From assembly GCF_000478605.2 (NCBI RefSeq), contig NZ_ASHX02000001.1, positions 1-64,000 on the forward strand: DNA of 64,000 nt. Direction: 5' to 3'. Made by a program: the position numbers and the translations under genes. A model generated the notes under the pieces. That model saw only the letters and a list, made by a program, of their open reading frames with translations, ran no database searches and was not told the DNA's origin. Source of the DNA: Streptomyces thermolilacinus SPC6. GTDB taxonomy: Bacteria; Actinomycetota; Actinomycetes; Streptomycetales; Streptomycetaceae. Of this stretch, positions 1-8,429 are shown piece by piece; within the stretch, counting starts at the first letter, position 1, and the number at the start of each line of letters is the position of its first letter.

Positions 1-120
1 ACGGTGGTATCCAGGACGGCTCCGACGCCGTGATCACACCAGCCACAGCAAGATCATCTCTCACGCGCCCCATCAGTAGACCCGTGGTTGAATCCCGCCG
101 CTTCTGGTTGAGTACGGCGC

Positions 121-528
121 ATGATTGAAGCGGTGTTGTGGGGACTGCTCGGCGGAGGCGGGGTAGCACTCGTGTTCCAGGCCAAGCTGCGACGCTCCAA
201 AGCCCGGTCAGCGGCTGAAGACCCGGACGTCATCACGATGGCAGTCAAGGGACTGGCGGGAAAGCAGCGCTGGCGACACGGCAGGGTGCGAACGACGACG
301 GGGCATCTGACGTGGCAGCCCTGGTTGCGAGTCGGCTCGGTGCTCCCACTTCCCGCAGACCTGAACCCTGTCGGGCAGCGACGTCCACGAGTCGCCGAGA
401 TGTGGACCATGAATCCGCAGGTCGTCATCATCGAGTGCCAGTCCTCGGCCGGCGGCCTATCGCTTGGCGTGATGCCGTGGAACGTGGAGCAGGTGCAGGG
501 ACTCTTGCATCGCCACCGAGCCCGGTAG
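121..528 (+). CDS. small membrane-anchored hypothetical protein (DUF2550-like layout)
   Basis: The 135-residue product starts with one hydrophobic helix at about residues 4-20 (IEAVLWGLLGGGGVALVFQ), followed by a basic stretch (KLRRSKAR) that suggests the rest faces the cytoplasm. The remainder is a soluble beta-rich region with several tryptophans. The order (N-terminal anchor, basic linker, domain of about 100 residues ending in an amphipathic helix) recalls the actinobacterial DUF2550 family, but I see no diagnostic motif. ATG at 121 is the first start in the frame; no strong ribosome binding site precedes it. Function is unknown. Confidence 0.55.
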   Translation: MIEAVLWGLLGGGGVALVFQAKLRRSKARSAAEDPDVITMAVKGLAGKQRWRHGRVRTTTGHLTWQPWLRVGSVLPLPADLNPVGQRRPRVAEMWTMNPQVVIIECQSSAGGLSLGVMPWNVEQVQGLLHRHRAR

Positions 529-697
529 CTCGCCCCTGGTCGTACGGGAAACGGTCGGCCGTCGCGACCGATGCGACTCGGTGATCATTTGCGGGACAGC
601 CCTTAGCCCCGGTCTATCTGTGCACACCGCACCGCGCCATTGTGGCGCTCACCACTGACAGCACGGTCGTCTCCACCGCGATGCGCAAGCACCTGAA

Positions 698-2077
698 TCA
701 TGCGCGGAAGCGGGAAAGCCAGGTGCCGCCGGCTTTCTGCTCGGGCACGGCCTGGTCGTGCTCCTGGCGCTCGGCTTGGCGTTCGGCGGTTATGGCGCGC
801 TGCTTGCAGTCGTCGCACAGGTGCGGGTGGGTCTCGCGCGGGGCGCCCCATCCGGCGGGCTCGATGGCCTTCCACCGTTCGTCGGTGAACCGGGTGCCGC
901 AGTCGGCACACACGGGACGGCGGGCCTCCCGCTCGGCCCGCTGCTGCTCGGCCGCGCGGCGCAGCTGCTCCTTGTACGCGCGCTCGCGTGCGGCGTACTC
1001 GGCCTGCTTGCGGGCGTCGTGGACTTCGCGGCGCGGGTTGCCGATCGCCTCGAGGAGGGTCTGGTTCTGCGACCGGCCGAAGCGCCGGAAGATCGCCCCG
1101 GCCGGGCCGCGCTCCTTCAGCATCTTCATGCCGGTGACCACGATGGGCAGCTTGCCGTCGTACATGTGGAAGCCGTCGTGCGCCTCGCCTTGCCAGTGCC
1201 GGCGGGTGAGCTCGGCCAGCTGCGCGATGACGGTGTTGGGGTTGCGGGGGCCGACGCGGTTGAAGACGAGCAGCAGCGGCGGGTGCGGCCGATCGCCGTG
1301 GCGGCCGTCGGGCACCCACCAGCGGGTGCGCCACATCGGCCGCTCGGTGCCGTCGACGTCCTTCACCTTGCGCTGGCAGAACCGCATGTACTTGTCGATC
1401 TTCGCGGCGAGGACCTGCGCAGACTCGAAGCAGTTGTCGATCTCCACGAACAGCAGCGGCACCCCGTCCTCGGGCGCGGTGATGACGATGTCCGCCTGGG
1501 CGCCGCCCCTGCCAGGGTTGGACCACGTGCCCGTCGCGGGCAGCGCCACCTCGGTCGCGTAGGAGGCGATGGTGCCCAATCCGTCCGGCGCATCGACGGC
1601 GGCCTGCGCGGCGGCGCGGACGTCGGCCGGCTCATTGGCGAGCTGGGCGAGGACCGGCTTCGGGCGCAGCAGGGCGATCACGGCTTCGTTGACCGTCATC
1701 GGGTGGGAGGCGCCGGTGCGGCCCGCGCCGCGGGCCGGGTCGCCCATCTCCCCCACGGGCCGCCCCAGCTCGCGAGCGGCGGCCTTCAATCCCATCGGGG
1801 TGAGGTTGCGCAGCGTGTCCCCGCCCGGGAGCTGCCCGCCGTTCTCCGCCAGGCCGTGCTTGCGCAGATCGGACAGCGCCCCGGTGTGGGAGGCGGTGCG
1901 GGCCTGCTTCCGCTTCGCGGGCGTCGGCTTGCCGGTGTGCCGGTAGCTCAGGTGCGGAGCCGCGATCTGCTGGATCTGTTCGACCGTCGCGACCTTCAAC
2001 ACCCCGAGCACGCGCAGCACGTCACCGCGCAGGTTGTTCGACGACCCCGCCGGGTTCTCCTCACGCTTGCCCGCCAT
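698..2077 (-). CDS. replication-relaxation family protein
   Basis: This 459-residue protein resembles the replication-relaxation family (Pfam Replic_Relax), found on Streptomyces plasmids and integrative elements and thought to act in plasmid DNA processing or replication. Residues 15-100 form a winged-helix-like region (LRVLGVLKVATVEQIQQIA, then SDLRKHGLAE). A later segment contains the typical LLFVEIDNCFESAQVLAAKI and a nuclease-like beta core. The C-terminus has a CADCGTRF zinc-knuckle-like pair and a second CDDCK pair. The reading frame continues upstream to 2461, but ATG at 2077 is chosen because GGAAGGAG lies eight bases before it. A 38-codon open frame (2077-2193) ends in a TGATG overlap with this start, so translational coupling is possible. 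The gene appears intact. Confidence 0.85.
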   Translation of the reverse strand: MAGKREENPAGSSNNLRGDVLRVLGVLKVATVEQIQQIAAPHLSYRHTGKPTPAKRKQARTASHTGALSDLRKHGLAENGGQLPGGDTLRNLTPMGLKAAARELGRPVGEMGDPARGAGRTGASHPMTVNEAVIALLRPKPVLAQLANEPADVRAAAQAAVDAPDGLGTIASYATEVALPATGTWSNPGRGGAQADIVITAPEDGVPLLFVEIDNCFESAQVLAAKIDKYMRFCQRKVKDVDGTERPMWRTRWWVPDGRHGDRPHPPLLLVFNRVGPRNPNTVIAQLAELTRRHWQGEAHDGFHMYDGKLPIVVTGMKMLKERGPAGAIFRRFGRSQNQTLLEAIGNPRREVHDARKQAEYAARERAYKEQLRRAAEQQRAEREARRPVCADCGTRFTDERWKAIEPAGWGAPRETHPHLCDDCKQRAITAERQAERQEHDQAVPEQKAGGTWLSRFRA

Positions 2078-2701
2078 CAGCTGTGCTCCTTCCCCGTCGT
2101 CTGGCGCGCGCGGCCACCTGCCTGGCGCCGGCCGCGCCCGGCCGCAGAGGGCACCCGGCCCCCGGACCCGATGATCTCCTCCCCCACGGACATCACAGAG
2201 AAGTTCAGGAGGAGAGAAGAGGGTTGTGACAACGCGGCACGCGCCCGAATCTGCGTGGTGACCAGGGCTTTTCCAGTCGGGCCCGGTGTCGGGCACCAAA
2301 GTGGGTCCCAGAGTGGCCTCCCAAGTGCGCCCCACAGGAGGCCGGGACGGCTTGCCCGCTGCTGGTCGGGCCCGTGGTCGATCGAGTGGGGGCGGCCCCG
2401 GCCGTACTGCGGTCCCGTCACCCGGGAACCGGGGCCCATCCCGCGCACTCCATACCGGCACGGGCTGGCACGGAGCCTAACCGCCCGGCGGGGGCCCGCT
2501 CCCCGGTCTTTCGGGGGCGGGTGTCCTCTGACAGGGGATCCTGGCCGTTTGCCGGGTGATCTTGACTGCCGAGAGTTTCTGCCACTCGGTTTCGCCTGGC
2601 GGCAGAGAGGCCTGATCCGTGGAGGGCCCATCCCGGGCCGTGCAAGGATCCTTGTCGTGGCAGGCAGAGGCGTGTGGAGTACCGGGTCGGTGAGCCAGAC
2701 G
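2078..2701. other. intergenic region without a convincing gene
   Basis: About 620 bases separate the replication-relaxation gene from the divergent Cys-rich gene. Open frames here have skewed composition and no recognisable protein. The stretch should hold the promoters of both divergent genes. A purine-rich run (AGGAGGAGAGAAGAGG) lies at about 2207-2222. I see no terminator or tRNA. Confidence 0.4.
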
Positions 2702-3130
2702 ATGGCGAAGGACGGCGGCCTGGTGTCGTTGCTGGACCGGACTGCCCTCCGGGAGCCGCTCGAACGGGTTGTCATCACGACCGTCGTCTGCAAGTGGTGC
2801 GGCTGGGACCAGTTCGAAGTGGTCGGAGACGAGTGCTTCTGCGAGGGCTGCTGCCTACCGGTCGGCATGGCGGACGGGGACGTCTACACGGGCGGATCAG
2901 CCTGGGAGCTGGCGCCGTCAGCCTCTCCACTGCCCTGGCCGCGCGAGGCCTTCCGCGAATCGGCGGACCCGGCCTGCCCGGCCGGCCACGACGTGTTTCA
3001 GGTGGCGGTCGCTTTTGCCCTCGCCGTGGACGGTCGGGTTCGCCGCCTGTCGGTCGGCCTGCGGTGTCCGGTCGACGGGGCGCTGTGCCTCCATCTCGAC
3101 AACGTGCACGTGGTGTCGAGCAGGACCTGA
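2702..3130 (+). CDS. cysteine-rich zinc-binding hypothetical protein
   Basis: The 142-residue product has four clustered cysteines early on (CKWCGW, then CFCEGCC, about residues 30-55), arranged as in a zinc ribbon. A second half carries CPAGHDVFQVAVAF and LRCPVDGALCLHLDNV. It reads as a small zinc-stabilised protein of unknown function. The frame is open far upstream only as the shadow of the replication-relaxation gene, so the start must be local. ATG at 2702 is taken; GTG at 2657 or 2672 is possible, and none has a strong ribosome binding site. Confidence 0.6.
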   Translation: MAKDGGLVSLLDRTALREPLERVVITTVVCKWCGWDQFEVVGDECFCEGCCLPVGMADGDVYTGGSAWELAPSASPLPWPREAFRESADPACPAGHDVFQVAVAFALAVDGRVRRLSVGLRCPVDGALCLHLDNVHVVSSRT

Positions 3131-3314
3131 CGCCAGCCCCGCCCGGCGCGTCGGCCTAGGACGGTGGTCCTCCGCCGGTCACGCCCCAGCCGTCCAGGAA
3201 GCCCGCGAGAGCGCGGCGCTACTCCTCCTCGCGGGCGACCTGCCGGGCGAGGACATCACGGTCGACGTACGGGGCGACCACGACGAGGATCAGGCGCTGG
3301 AGCTCAACCGGTAG

Positions 3315-3593
3315 CGCCTCCACCTCCCACTGCATCGGGCGAACGGCTATCTGCTCAGGCGGCGGCGCCCGCGGCAGCCGCTGGACGACTGGGTGGCCGA
3401 TCAGGTCCGCTTCATCGGAGCGTGGGCCCGGGGCGGTGCCAGCCGTCAGACCGTCGTCGTCCCGGCCCATGCCGTCACCGCGCCGCGCACCAGCTGGCGC
3501 ATCATGCGCGCCCCGGCCACCGAGACGCAGGCGCCGGTGCCCGTACGCGATCCGGACTGGGCCGCCAACCGCACCAGGGGAGAGCACGAGTAG
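3315..3593 (+). pseudogene. short coding remnant upstream of IS5 element
   Basis: In one frame the text LRRRRPRQPLDDWVADQ, then FIGAWARGGASRQTVVV, runs to a stop at 3593 and looks like genuine protein. It has no good start: the only candidate is GTG at 3393. The same frame upstream (about 3180-3311) also reads plausibly (ARESAALLLLAGDLPGED) but ends in a TAG at 3312. It may be one gene broken by a nonsense codon. Family unknown. Confidence 0.3.
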
Positions 3594-3635
3594 ACGCAAG
3601 GTCACTGACTCCCTTATAGGAAGTCGACCCCCTAG

Positions 3636-4520
3636 GTCGTGTCCGGAAAGTCACGGGAGCCAGAGCCGCAGGCAGGCGAGGGTGACCATGGCTTGGTAGT
3701 GGACGGCTCGTTTGTCGTAACGCGTGGCCAGGGCCCGGTTCTGCTTGAGCCTGTTGAAGCAGCGCTCGACGACGTTGCGCCGCTGGTAGGCCGCGCGGTC
3801 GAGGCGGCAGCGGGTCTCGCCGCGGCGGATGCGTCCGTTGATCTGGTCGATCCGCTCCGGGATCGTGCAGGCGATTTTGCGCCTGCGCAGGTAGGCGCGG
3901 ATTCTGCGGGCCGAGTAGCCCTTGTCCGCGACGACGCGGTCGGGCCGGGTCCGGGGCCTGCCCGGCCCCGGCCGGGCGATGCGGATCCGGTCCATGACGG
4001 CTTCGAACTGGGTGCAGTCGTTCACGTTGCCGCCCGTGAGCGTGAACGCCAGGGGACGGCCCTGGCCGTCGCACGCGAGATGGATCTTGCTGGTCAGTCC
4101 GCCGCGCGACCGGCCGAGCGCTTCCCCCTCCCAGGGCCCCCTTTTCGGGCCCCGGCGGCGTGCTGATGAGCCCGGACCGTGGTCGAGTCGACGCACACGA
4201 TCGTCCAGTCCACGGTTCCGACGGCGTCGGAGTGCTGCTGGACATGGGCCAGCAGACGGTCCCAGGTGCCGTCGGCCGACCAGTGCCGGAATCGTTCGTA
4301 GACCGTCTTCCATGGCCCGTACCGCTCGGGCAAGTCGCGCCAGGCGGCACCGGTGGACAGCTTCCACAAGATCCCGTTCACGACCTGGCGCCGGTCCCGC
4401 ACGGGCCTGCCCATACGTCCCGGCGCCAGCAGCGGAGCGATCAACGCCCACGACTCATCCGTCAGTTCATGCCTCCGCACCACGAACGGAGCAACGAGTG
4501 ATCGACTTTACGGACACGGC
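3636..4520 (-). mobile_element. IS5-family insertion sequence, apparently complete
   Basis: The 885-bp element begins GTCGTGTCCGGAAAGTC and ends with a sequence whose reverse complement is GCCGTGTCCGTAAAGTC, giving 17-bp inverted ends with two mismatches. CTAG lies directly outside each end (3632-3635 and 4521-4524), consistent with a target-site duplication. It encodes the two-frame transposase described separately. It sits between a decayed coding remnant and a strong hairpin terminator (4542-4568), which it probably displaced from the upstream gene. Ends and flanks are clean, suggesting a recent insertion. Confidence 0.85.
3651..4483 (-). CDS. IS5-family DDE transposase, two overlapping frames
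   Basis: The first frame (4094-4483) encodes 129 residues starting MVRRHELTDESWALIAPLL. It contains the helix-turn-helix region and the first catalytic aspartate in WTIVCVDSTTVRAHQHAAG. The second frame (ending at 3651) supplies GGLTSKIHLACDGQGRPLAF, then VVADKGYSARRIRAYLRRR (second D) and VVERCFNRLKQNRALATRYDK (the E of the DDE triad). The frames overlap near 4100-4160 around a C-rich/G-rich slippery stretch (CCCCCTTTTCGGGCCC on the plus strand). Programmed -1 frameshifting is the usual way such IS5/IS427-group elements make one protein of about 270 residues. All catalytic motifs are present, so the enzyme may be functional. Confidence 0.8.
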
Positions 4521-4541
4521 CTAGACCCCTATCGACAGCGC

Positions 4542-4568
4542 AAGGCCCGGACCCGGCGTCCGGGCCTT
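4542..4568 (+). terminator. rho-independent style hairpin
   Basis: AAGGCCCGGAC and GTCCGGGCCTT form a perfect 11-bp stem around a CCGGC loop. It lies just outside the right end of the IS5 element and probably terminated the gene that used to run into it from the left. Confidence 0.75.
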
Positions 4569-4935
4569 CGTCGTGCCCGGGATCTTTCTTCCCGGCCGCT
4601 GCTGTCCGGGTCCCAGCTTTCGGCCCTACGGGGTGAAAGAGCCGTGCCCGCCAGGACGAGACGCAAGCACCTGCGCCCTGTCACTGTCCCGCCGCCATGT
4701 CGAACTCACCGCGGAGGCAGCACCGATGACCACCCGCCAGACACCCGGGGCAACACCCGCGCCGATCGCCGCTACGCTGAACACGCCGCCCTGGGCTCGG
4801 GCAGAAGCCCCGCAGGGATGCTCTCAGGTAGAGGGCCGCAGGACCGCCGACCGCGAGGCGCGCGCCACCCCCACGCGGACGACACCACCACAGGTGTCCG
4901 CCGTCTCTGTTCCTCCGCCTCGTAGGAGACTCCCG

Positions 4936-5190
4936 ATGTCTCGGGACCCGCACCCGCGCTCCCCTATACCCGCCCGCCCCGAACCGCCCGGCCCGGCCGG
5001 CGCAGGGACGCCTTCGGAGACCCCGCTGCTGTCGGTGCACGCCGCCGTGGTGTTCCTGGCGGCCGTCATCATCGGCCTCGTCATGGGCGGCCTCATGTTC
5101 CTCCACGACAAGTCCGTGCCCGCGGCCGTCGCTGCGGGCCTGGTGGCCGCTGGAGGCAGCGTTCCTGTGCTGCACAAGCTGATCGGCTGA
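4936..5190 (+). CDS. small two-helix membrane protein
   Basis: The 84-residue product has a proline-rich N-terminus of about 35 residues. One long hydrophobic helix (AAVVFLAAVIIGLVMGGLMF) follows, and then a second weaker hydrophobic segment (AAVAAGLVAAGGSVPVL). GTAGGAG precedes the ATG at 4936 at normal spacing. The frame is open upstream to an ATG at 4726, but that extension is low-complexity and lacks this signal. Size and topology resemble the small Spd-type membrane proteins of Streptomyces plasmids, but that is only a suggestion. It is followed by a perfect GC-rich terminator. Confidence 0.6.
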   Translation: MSRDPHPRSPIPARPEPPGPAGAGTPSETPLLSVHAAVVFLAAVIIGLVMGGLMFLHDKSVPAAVAAGLVAAGGSVPVLHKLIG

Positions 5191-5192
5191 CC

Positions 5193-5236
5193 GGCGGCGG
5201 GCGCCGAGTGCACATGCTGCGCCGGCGCCCGCCGCC
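5193..5236 (+). terminator. GC-rich hairpin terminator
   Basis: GGCGGCGGGCGCCG and CGGCGCCCGCCGCC make a perfect 14-bp stem with a 16-base loop, three bases after the stop of the small membrane protein. The symmetric arms could act on both strands, but the oxidoreductase to the right ends at 5387, about 150 bases away. Confidence 0.75.
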
Positions 5237-5386
5237 TCCGTCAGGCTGCGTGTAACAAGTGGGCCTGACCGCCTCGCCACTCCCCCCACTGCGGGTCGTC
5301 CCAGATGGCCTGGGGCCGTGTCGTCCACAGCGAAGCCGGTCCGGAGCGAGGAGAACCCGCTGACCAGCGTGTCGACTCAGGGCGGG

Positions 5387-6259
5387 TCAGCGCCGGGCGG
5401 CCTCCAGGACCGCTTCCAGCTGCCGCAGCGGCTCGGCGCCGACGAACCGGAGGACGACGGTGTCGGCGCCCGACTCCCGCAGCGCGTCGATCCGTGCCGC
5501 GGCCCCGGCGGCGTCGCCGGAGACAGTGAAGACCTCCTCCTGCGGGCGGCCCAGCCAGGCGCCGTGCCCCTCGGTGTGCGGGTGCAGGGTCCGCGCGACC
5601 TCCTCGGGGTCGTCGCCGACGCAGGCGAACGCGAACACGTTCAGCGTGTGGTCGTCACCCGCGCCGCCCTTGGCCAGCAGCGCCCGGATGCGCTCCAGAT
5701 CCCGCGGTCCGTGGCCCTCGGCGATCAGCGTGCCGTCCGCGACCCGCCCGGACAGCTCCAGCGAGCGCGGCCGTACCACCCCCGCCACCAGCGGCGGCGG
5801 CTCGGCGGGCGGATGCACCAGCTCGATGCCGTTGATCCGCACCTCCCGCCCGTCCACCGTGACCCGCTCTCCGTGCAGCAGCGCCCGCACCGCGGTGATC
5901 GTCTCCTCCAGCAGGGCCAGCGGAGAGCGCGGCGCCACCCCGACCTGCTCCATCCACTCCCGTACGCCATGACCGATCCCGGCCACCAGGCGGCCGGGGA
6001 ACACCCGTGCCAGCGTGGCCAGTTCCATCGCCAGCAGGGCCGGGCTGCGCAACGGCGCCGGGGCAATCCCGATGCCCACCCGCAGCCGCTCGGTCGCGCC
6101 CAGCGCCACGGCCGCCGCCGACACCCCGCCGTTCCAGCGCAGGTCCTCCACCACCCACAGGTCGTCCGCGCCGAGCGCCTCGGCCCGCCGCGCGAAGGCG
6201 GGCAACTCCTCGGGCACCCAGTCGCGGTCGTACATCACACCGATCCGGAGATTCGTCAT
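5387..6259 (-). CDS. LLM class F420-dependent oxidoreductase
   Basis: The 290-residue protein matches the luciferase-like monooxygenase fold used by coenzyme F420-dependent enzymes in actinomycetes. It opens with NLRIGVMYDRDWVPEELPAF. The TIM-barrel strand motifs follow (ADDLWVVEDLRWNGG, LRVGIGIAPAPLRSP, FPGRLVAGIGHGVREWM). The typical second half has PPLVAGVVRPRSLELSGRVADGTLIAEG. Length is normal for the family and the frame is intact. The substrate cannot be read from sequence. The gene is isolated, with a terminator-bearing gap on its 3' side and a small hypothetical gene overlapping its start by four bases, so the two may be co-transcribed. Confidence 0.88.
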   Translation of the reverse strand: MTNLRIGVMYDRDWVPEELPAFARRAEALGADDLWVVEDLRWNGGVSAAAVALGATERLRVGIGIAPAPLRSPALLAMELATLARVFPGRLVAGIGHGVREWMEQVGVAPRSPLALLEETITAVRALLHGERVTVDGREVRINGIELVHPPAEPPPLVAGVVRPRSLELSGRVADGTLIAEGHGPRDLERIRALLAKGGAGDDHTLNVFAFACVGDDPEEVARTLHPHTEGHGAWLGRPQEEVFTVSGDAAGAAARIDALRESGADTVVLRFVGAEPLRQLEAVLEAARR

Positions 6260-6540
6260 GCGACGGAACCTACGGTCCGGCCGAAGAGGTGATCAACGGC
6301 TTTGCCGGTACGGGGTCGGCTGCCGACCGTCGCGGTAGGTGCCGGTGGCAAAAACGAGGTCCGGCACCGAGCAGGCACCGATGAGGGGGTGAGAGCGACG
6401 CCATCGTCAACTTCCTCGGTCCGCCAGCCCCGGATGTCCAGCAGCAGGCCGTCCAGTGGCCCGCCGACCAGTTCGGCGGGTCCGGTGCGGAAGCGGGCCG
6501 GGGTTGGGGGCGTCGTGCTCCGCGCCGTAGACGCGGCCAT
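6256..6540 (-). CDS. short hypothetical protein, possibly frameshifted
   Basis: The 94-codon frame ends in an ATGA overlap with the LLM oxidoreductase start. Its middle (GGPLDGLLLDIRGWRTEEVDDGVAL) resembles small Streptomyces proteins that open with a GGPLDG motif, but both flanks are low-complexity and alternative frames look equally good at the 5' end. I suspect a 5' frameshift; the family is not named. Confidence 0.4.
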   Translation of the reverse strand: MAASTARSTTPPTPARFRTGPAELVGGPLDGLLLDIRGWRTEEVDDGVALTPSSVPARCRTSFLPPAPTATVGSRPRTGKAVDHLFGRTVGSVA

Positions 6541-6585
6541 TTCGCAGCTGCTCGTCTCCGTTCATCCGATCAGCTTTCCAGCCGC

Positions 6586-6717
6586 TTACCGACAAACGAG
6601 CCGCCACACCGCCGCGCCGACGCCATGCTCCTGGAGCTGCTCCAGGGTAGTGACGACGACGGGCACCGCCTGGCTGTAGTCCTTCGCCGTGGTCCCCCGG
6701 TGGATGGTCTGGTACCG
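6586..6717 (-). pseudogene. orphan C-terminal coding fragment
   Basis: About 40 codons (TIHRGTTAKDYSQAVPVVV, then LEQLQEHGVGAAVWRLVC) end in a stop at 6586 and have protein-like composition. There is no start codon: upstream the frame runs into the CGGCCGTACG repeat region. It is probably the tail of a lost gene. Confidence 0.3.
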
Positions 6718-6723
6718 GCGCGG

Positions 6724-6797
6724 CGGCCGTACGGCGGAGTGGCCCGGGGGCCTGAGGCGACCTCGGCCGTACGGCGACCTCGGCCAGCGGCCGTACG
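6724..6797. repeat. three copies of CGGCCGTACG
   Basis: CGGCCGTACG occurs at 6724-6733, 6764-6773 and 6788-6797. In the first two copies it is part of the perfect palindrome GCCGTACGGC; the third differs by one base. The repeats lie 95-170 bases upstream of the DUF6411 gene start and could be a binding-site cluster or the debris of a repeat. Confidence 0.4.
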
Positions 6798-6892
6798 ACG
6801 GCCGGAGCCGGGGCGTGACCGAGGGTTCGACGGGTACACGCGGTCGCACACGACGAAGCGTCAGCGCACCACCGAGGAAGTGGGGTCCAACC

Positions 6893-7135
6893 ATGATGAT
6901 CGCCGGGATCATTGCCGTCTGCGTCATACTCGCCGTTCTGGCGTTCTTCCTGCCCCGCCTCTCCAAGCACCCTGAGCGCGGTACTCAAAAGACCCTCGGC
7001 CTGGGTTCCCGCGCGGGCGGCAAGGCCCCCGGCCCGCTGGGCCGCCTCTTCAGCAAGCCGTTCAGCAGCAGCTCGAAGGCGGTCGGCAAGAGTGGCACGG
7101 CCGGCCGCCGCATGCGGGGCCACATGCCCTTCTGA
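6893..7135 (+). CDS. DUF6411-like small membrane protein
   Basis: The 80-residue product has one N-terminal membrane helix (IAGIIAVCVILAVLAFFLP). The strongly conserved-looking tail reads HPERGTQKTLGLGSRAGGKA, PGPLGRLFSKPFSSSSKAVG and a basic end, GRRMRGHMPF. This matches the small Streptomyces DUF6411 proteins I know. GAGGAAGTGGGG precedes the first of two adjacent ATGs (6893 and 6896). The role is unknown; a single helix with a basic cytoplasmic tail is predicted. Confidence 0.75.
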   Translation: MMIAGIIAVCVILAVLAFFLPRLSKHPERGTQKTLGLGSRAGGKAPGPLGRLFSKPFSSSSKAVGKSGTAGRRMRGHMPF

Positions 7136-7811
7136 CCCCACGTCCCACTCGGCCCGGCACGCAATCCCCGTTGGCGGCCGGGCCGCGGTGTGTCCGCGAG
7201 GGTGAGCAGCAGAGTCTGCCCGCGCTGCTCGATCTCCTCGATCGGCTGGGAGAGGCAATCGGCGGCTTCGCGGAGAATGCCGTCGGCGAGGGCGCCGCGG
7301 CAAGCACAGTGGGCACGGCAGGCCGGCGGCGGCACAGCCGGCACACGGCACCCGACCGGAACGGCGGCAGGACGGCAGCCCGACGGCAAGACGACGGCAC
7401 ATTCCGGGGAGATGCCGGGCAGCGGGCAGTCAAGCCCGGCTATACAACCGCGCTGGCATCGGGTGGGGACCCCGAGGCAGCGGCGGCACGGCGGGGGCTT
7501 CCGGACGCAGGGCTCGCGGCGGCAGCGCGGCGGTCAACGGCGGGCCGCAGCAGAGTAGGAGCCCCATAGGGCGACGAGTCTTCTCCGCGCACCCGCCGCC
7601 TGTCGCCGTCCCTGAGCCGCGGTTCGGCCGCCTTCGGGCCGCCTCGGCGCAGGCCGTGCGGCGCTACCCCGCCCCGGCGCCGCCGCCGTCCGCTGATTCT
7701 CCTGCGCGCCTTGCGCCCGGCCGTGCCATCGTCTTGAGGCCGTCGTCAGCCGCCCCGCCACCCGGCAATCCGTCTACAGTCGCCGCGCGGTCATCCCAGA
7801 AGGCTGCGCGG
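7136..7811. other. low-complexity intergenic region
   Basis: There is no convincing gene in these 675 bases. The part from about 7320 to 7410 is built from loosely repeated GACGGCA/CGGCGGCA units. On the minus strand about 35 codons near 7190-7290 (LREAADCLSQPIEEIEQRG) read like a protein fragment without a start. Confidence 0.35.
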
Positions 7812-8204
7812 TCAGCGACGCCGGCCGCCGCCGATGCGGCGGTCGTCGGCCAGTGCGGTAAGCGGGCCGAACTCGCAGGCAAGCTCGTTCCACGTCAGAA
7901 CCTCGCCACAGCGGGCCGGGAACTCCTTCGGGTTGAACTCGGGCATGGTCCAGGTGCCAGTGCCCCGGTCCCGCAGCCACAGGTCCCCGTCACCGTCGAC
8001 CACAGTCGGCGGGACCGGAACGGGCTCGGCCTGATCGGTGGGCTCCCAGGTGACCCGGCCTGGGTGGGAAACGCGGCGCAGCTCGGTGGTGGCCAGCCGC
8101 GCGGCCATGTCACGGGTGGACTCATCGGCGTCCTTGACCGACGCGAGTCGGAATGCGTCGTCAAGTACGGGCAGGGCTGGATTCTTGCTGCGCTTTGAAC
8201 TCAT
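7812..8204 (-). CDS. hypothetical protein
   Basis: The 130-residue product starts MSSKRSKNPALPVLDDAFRL and includes WEPTDQAEPVPVPPTVV and DLWLRDRGTGTWTMPEFN. It has no membrane helix or cysteine cluster. ATG at 8204 is chosen over the longer frame (to 8315) because GGAGGT lies nine bases upstream. I do not recognise the family. A divergent small open frame begins 38 bases away. Confidence 0.6.
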   Translation of the reverse strand: MSSKRSKNPALPVLDDAFRLASVKDADESTRDMAARLATTELRRVSHPGRVTWEPTDQAEPVPVPPTVVDGDGDLWLRDRGTGTWTMPEFNPKEFPARCGEVLTWNELACEFGPLTALADDRRIGGGRRR

Positions 8205-8241
8205 ACGCTGGCTACCTCCGGTGGGGGGCGTCACGTCCGTT

Positions 8242-8403
8242 ATGGCACCCCGTAGAGCAACACGGTATCCGAGGCGGGAGCCGGGCCAGGTCTCCTCCGC
8301 TGGAACGGTCAGCAAGCCCGCCGACGCTCAGGAAGATGCTCTGCGCCAGGTCAGCGACTTGTTGGGTGAGACGAGGAAGGCACTCGACACGCTGACGAAG
8401 TAG
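8242..8403 (+). CDS. 53-residue hypothetical protein
   Basis: A basic N-terminal half is followed by a helical, charged tail (AQEDALRQVSDLLGETRKAL) with good codon composition. The ATG at 8242 has only a distant GGTGGGG upstream. It could be a small adaptor-like gene or the end of a truncated gene. Confidence 0.3.
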   Translation: MAPRRATRYPRREPGQVSSAGTVSKPADAQEDALRQVSDLLGETRKALDTLTK

Positions 8404-8429
8404 CTGGAAGCAACCGTCCAGCCCACGGT

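Noticed and set aside
758..3130. 790-codon plus-strand open frame
   Set aside because: Most of it is the antisense shadow of the replication-relaxation gene; only the last 142 codons from 2702 look like a real protein.
7320..7410. possible CRISPR-like repeats
   Set aside because: The GACGGCA words are irregular in length and spacing, with no spacers of constant size; simple GC-rich slippage explains them.
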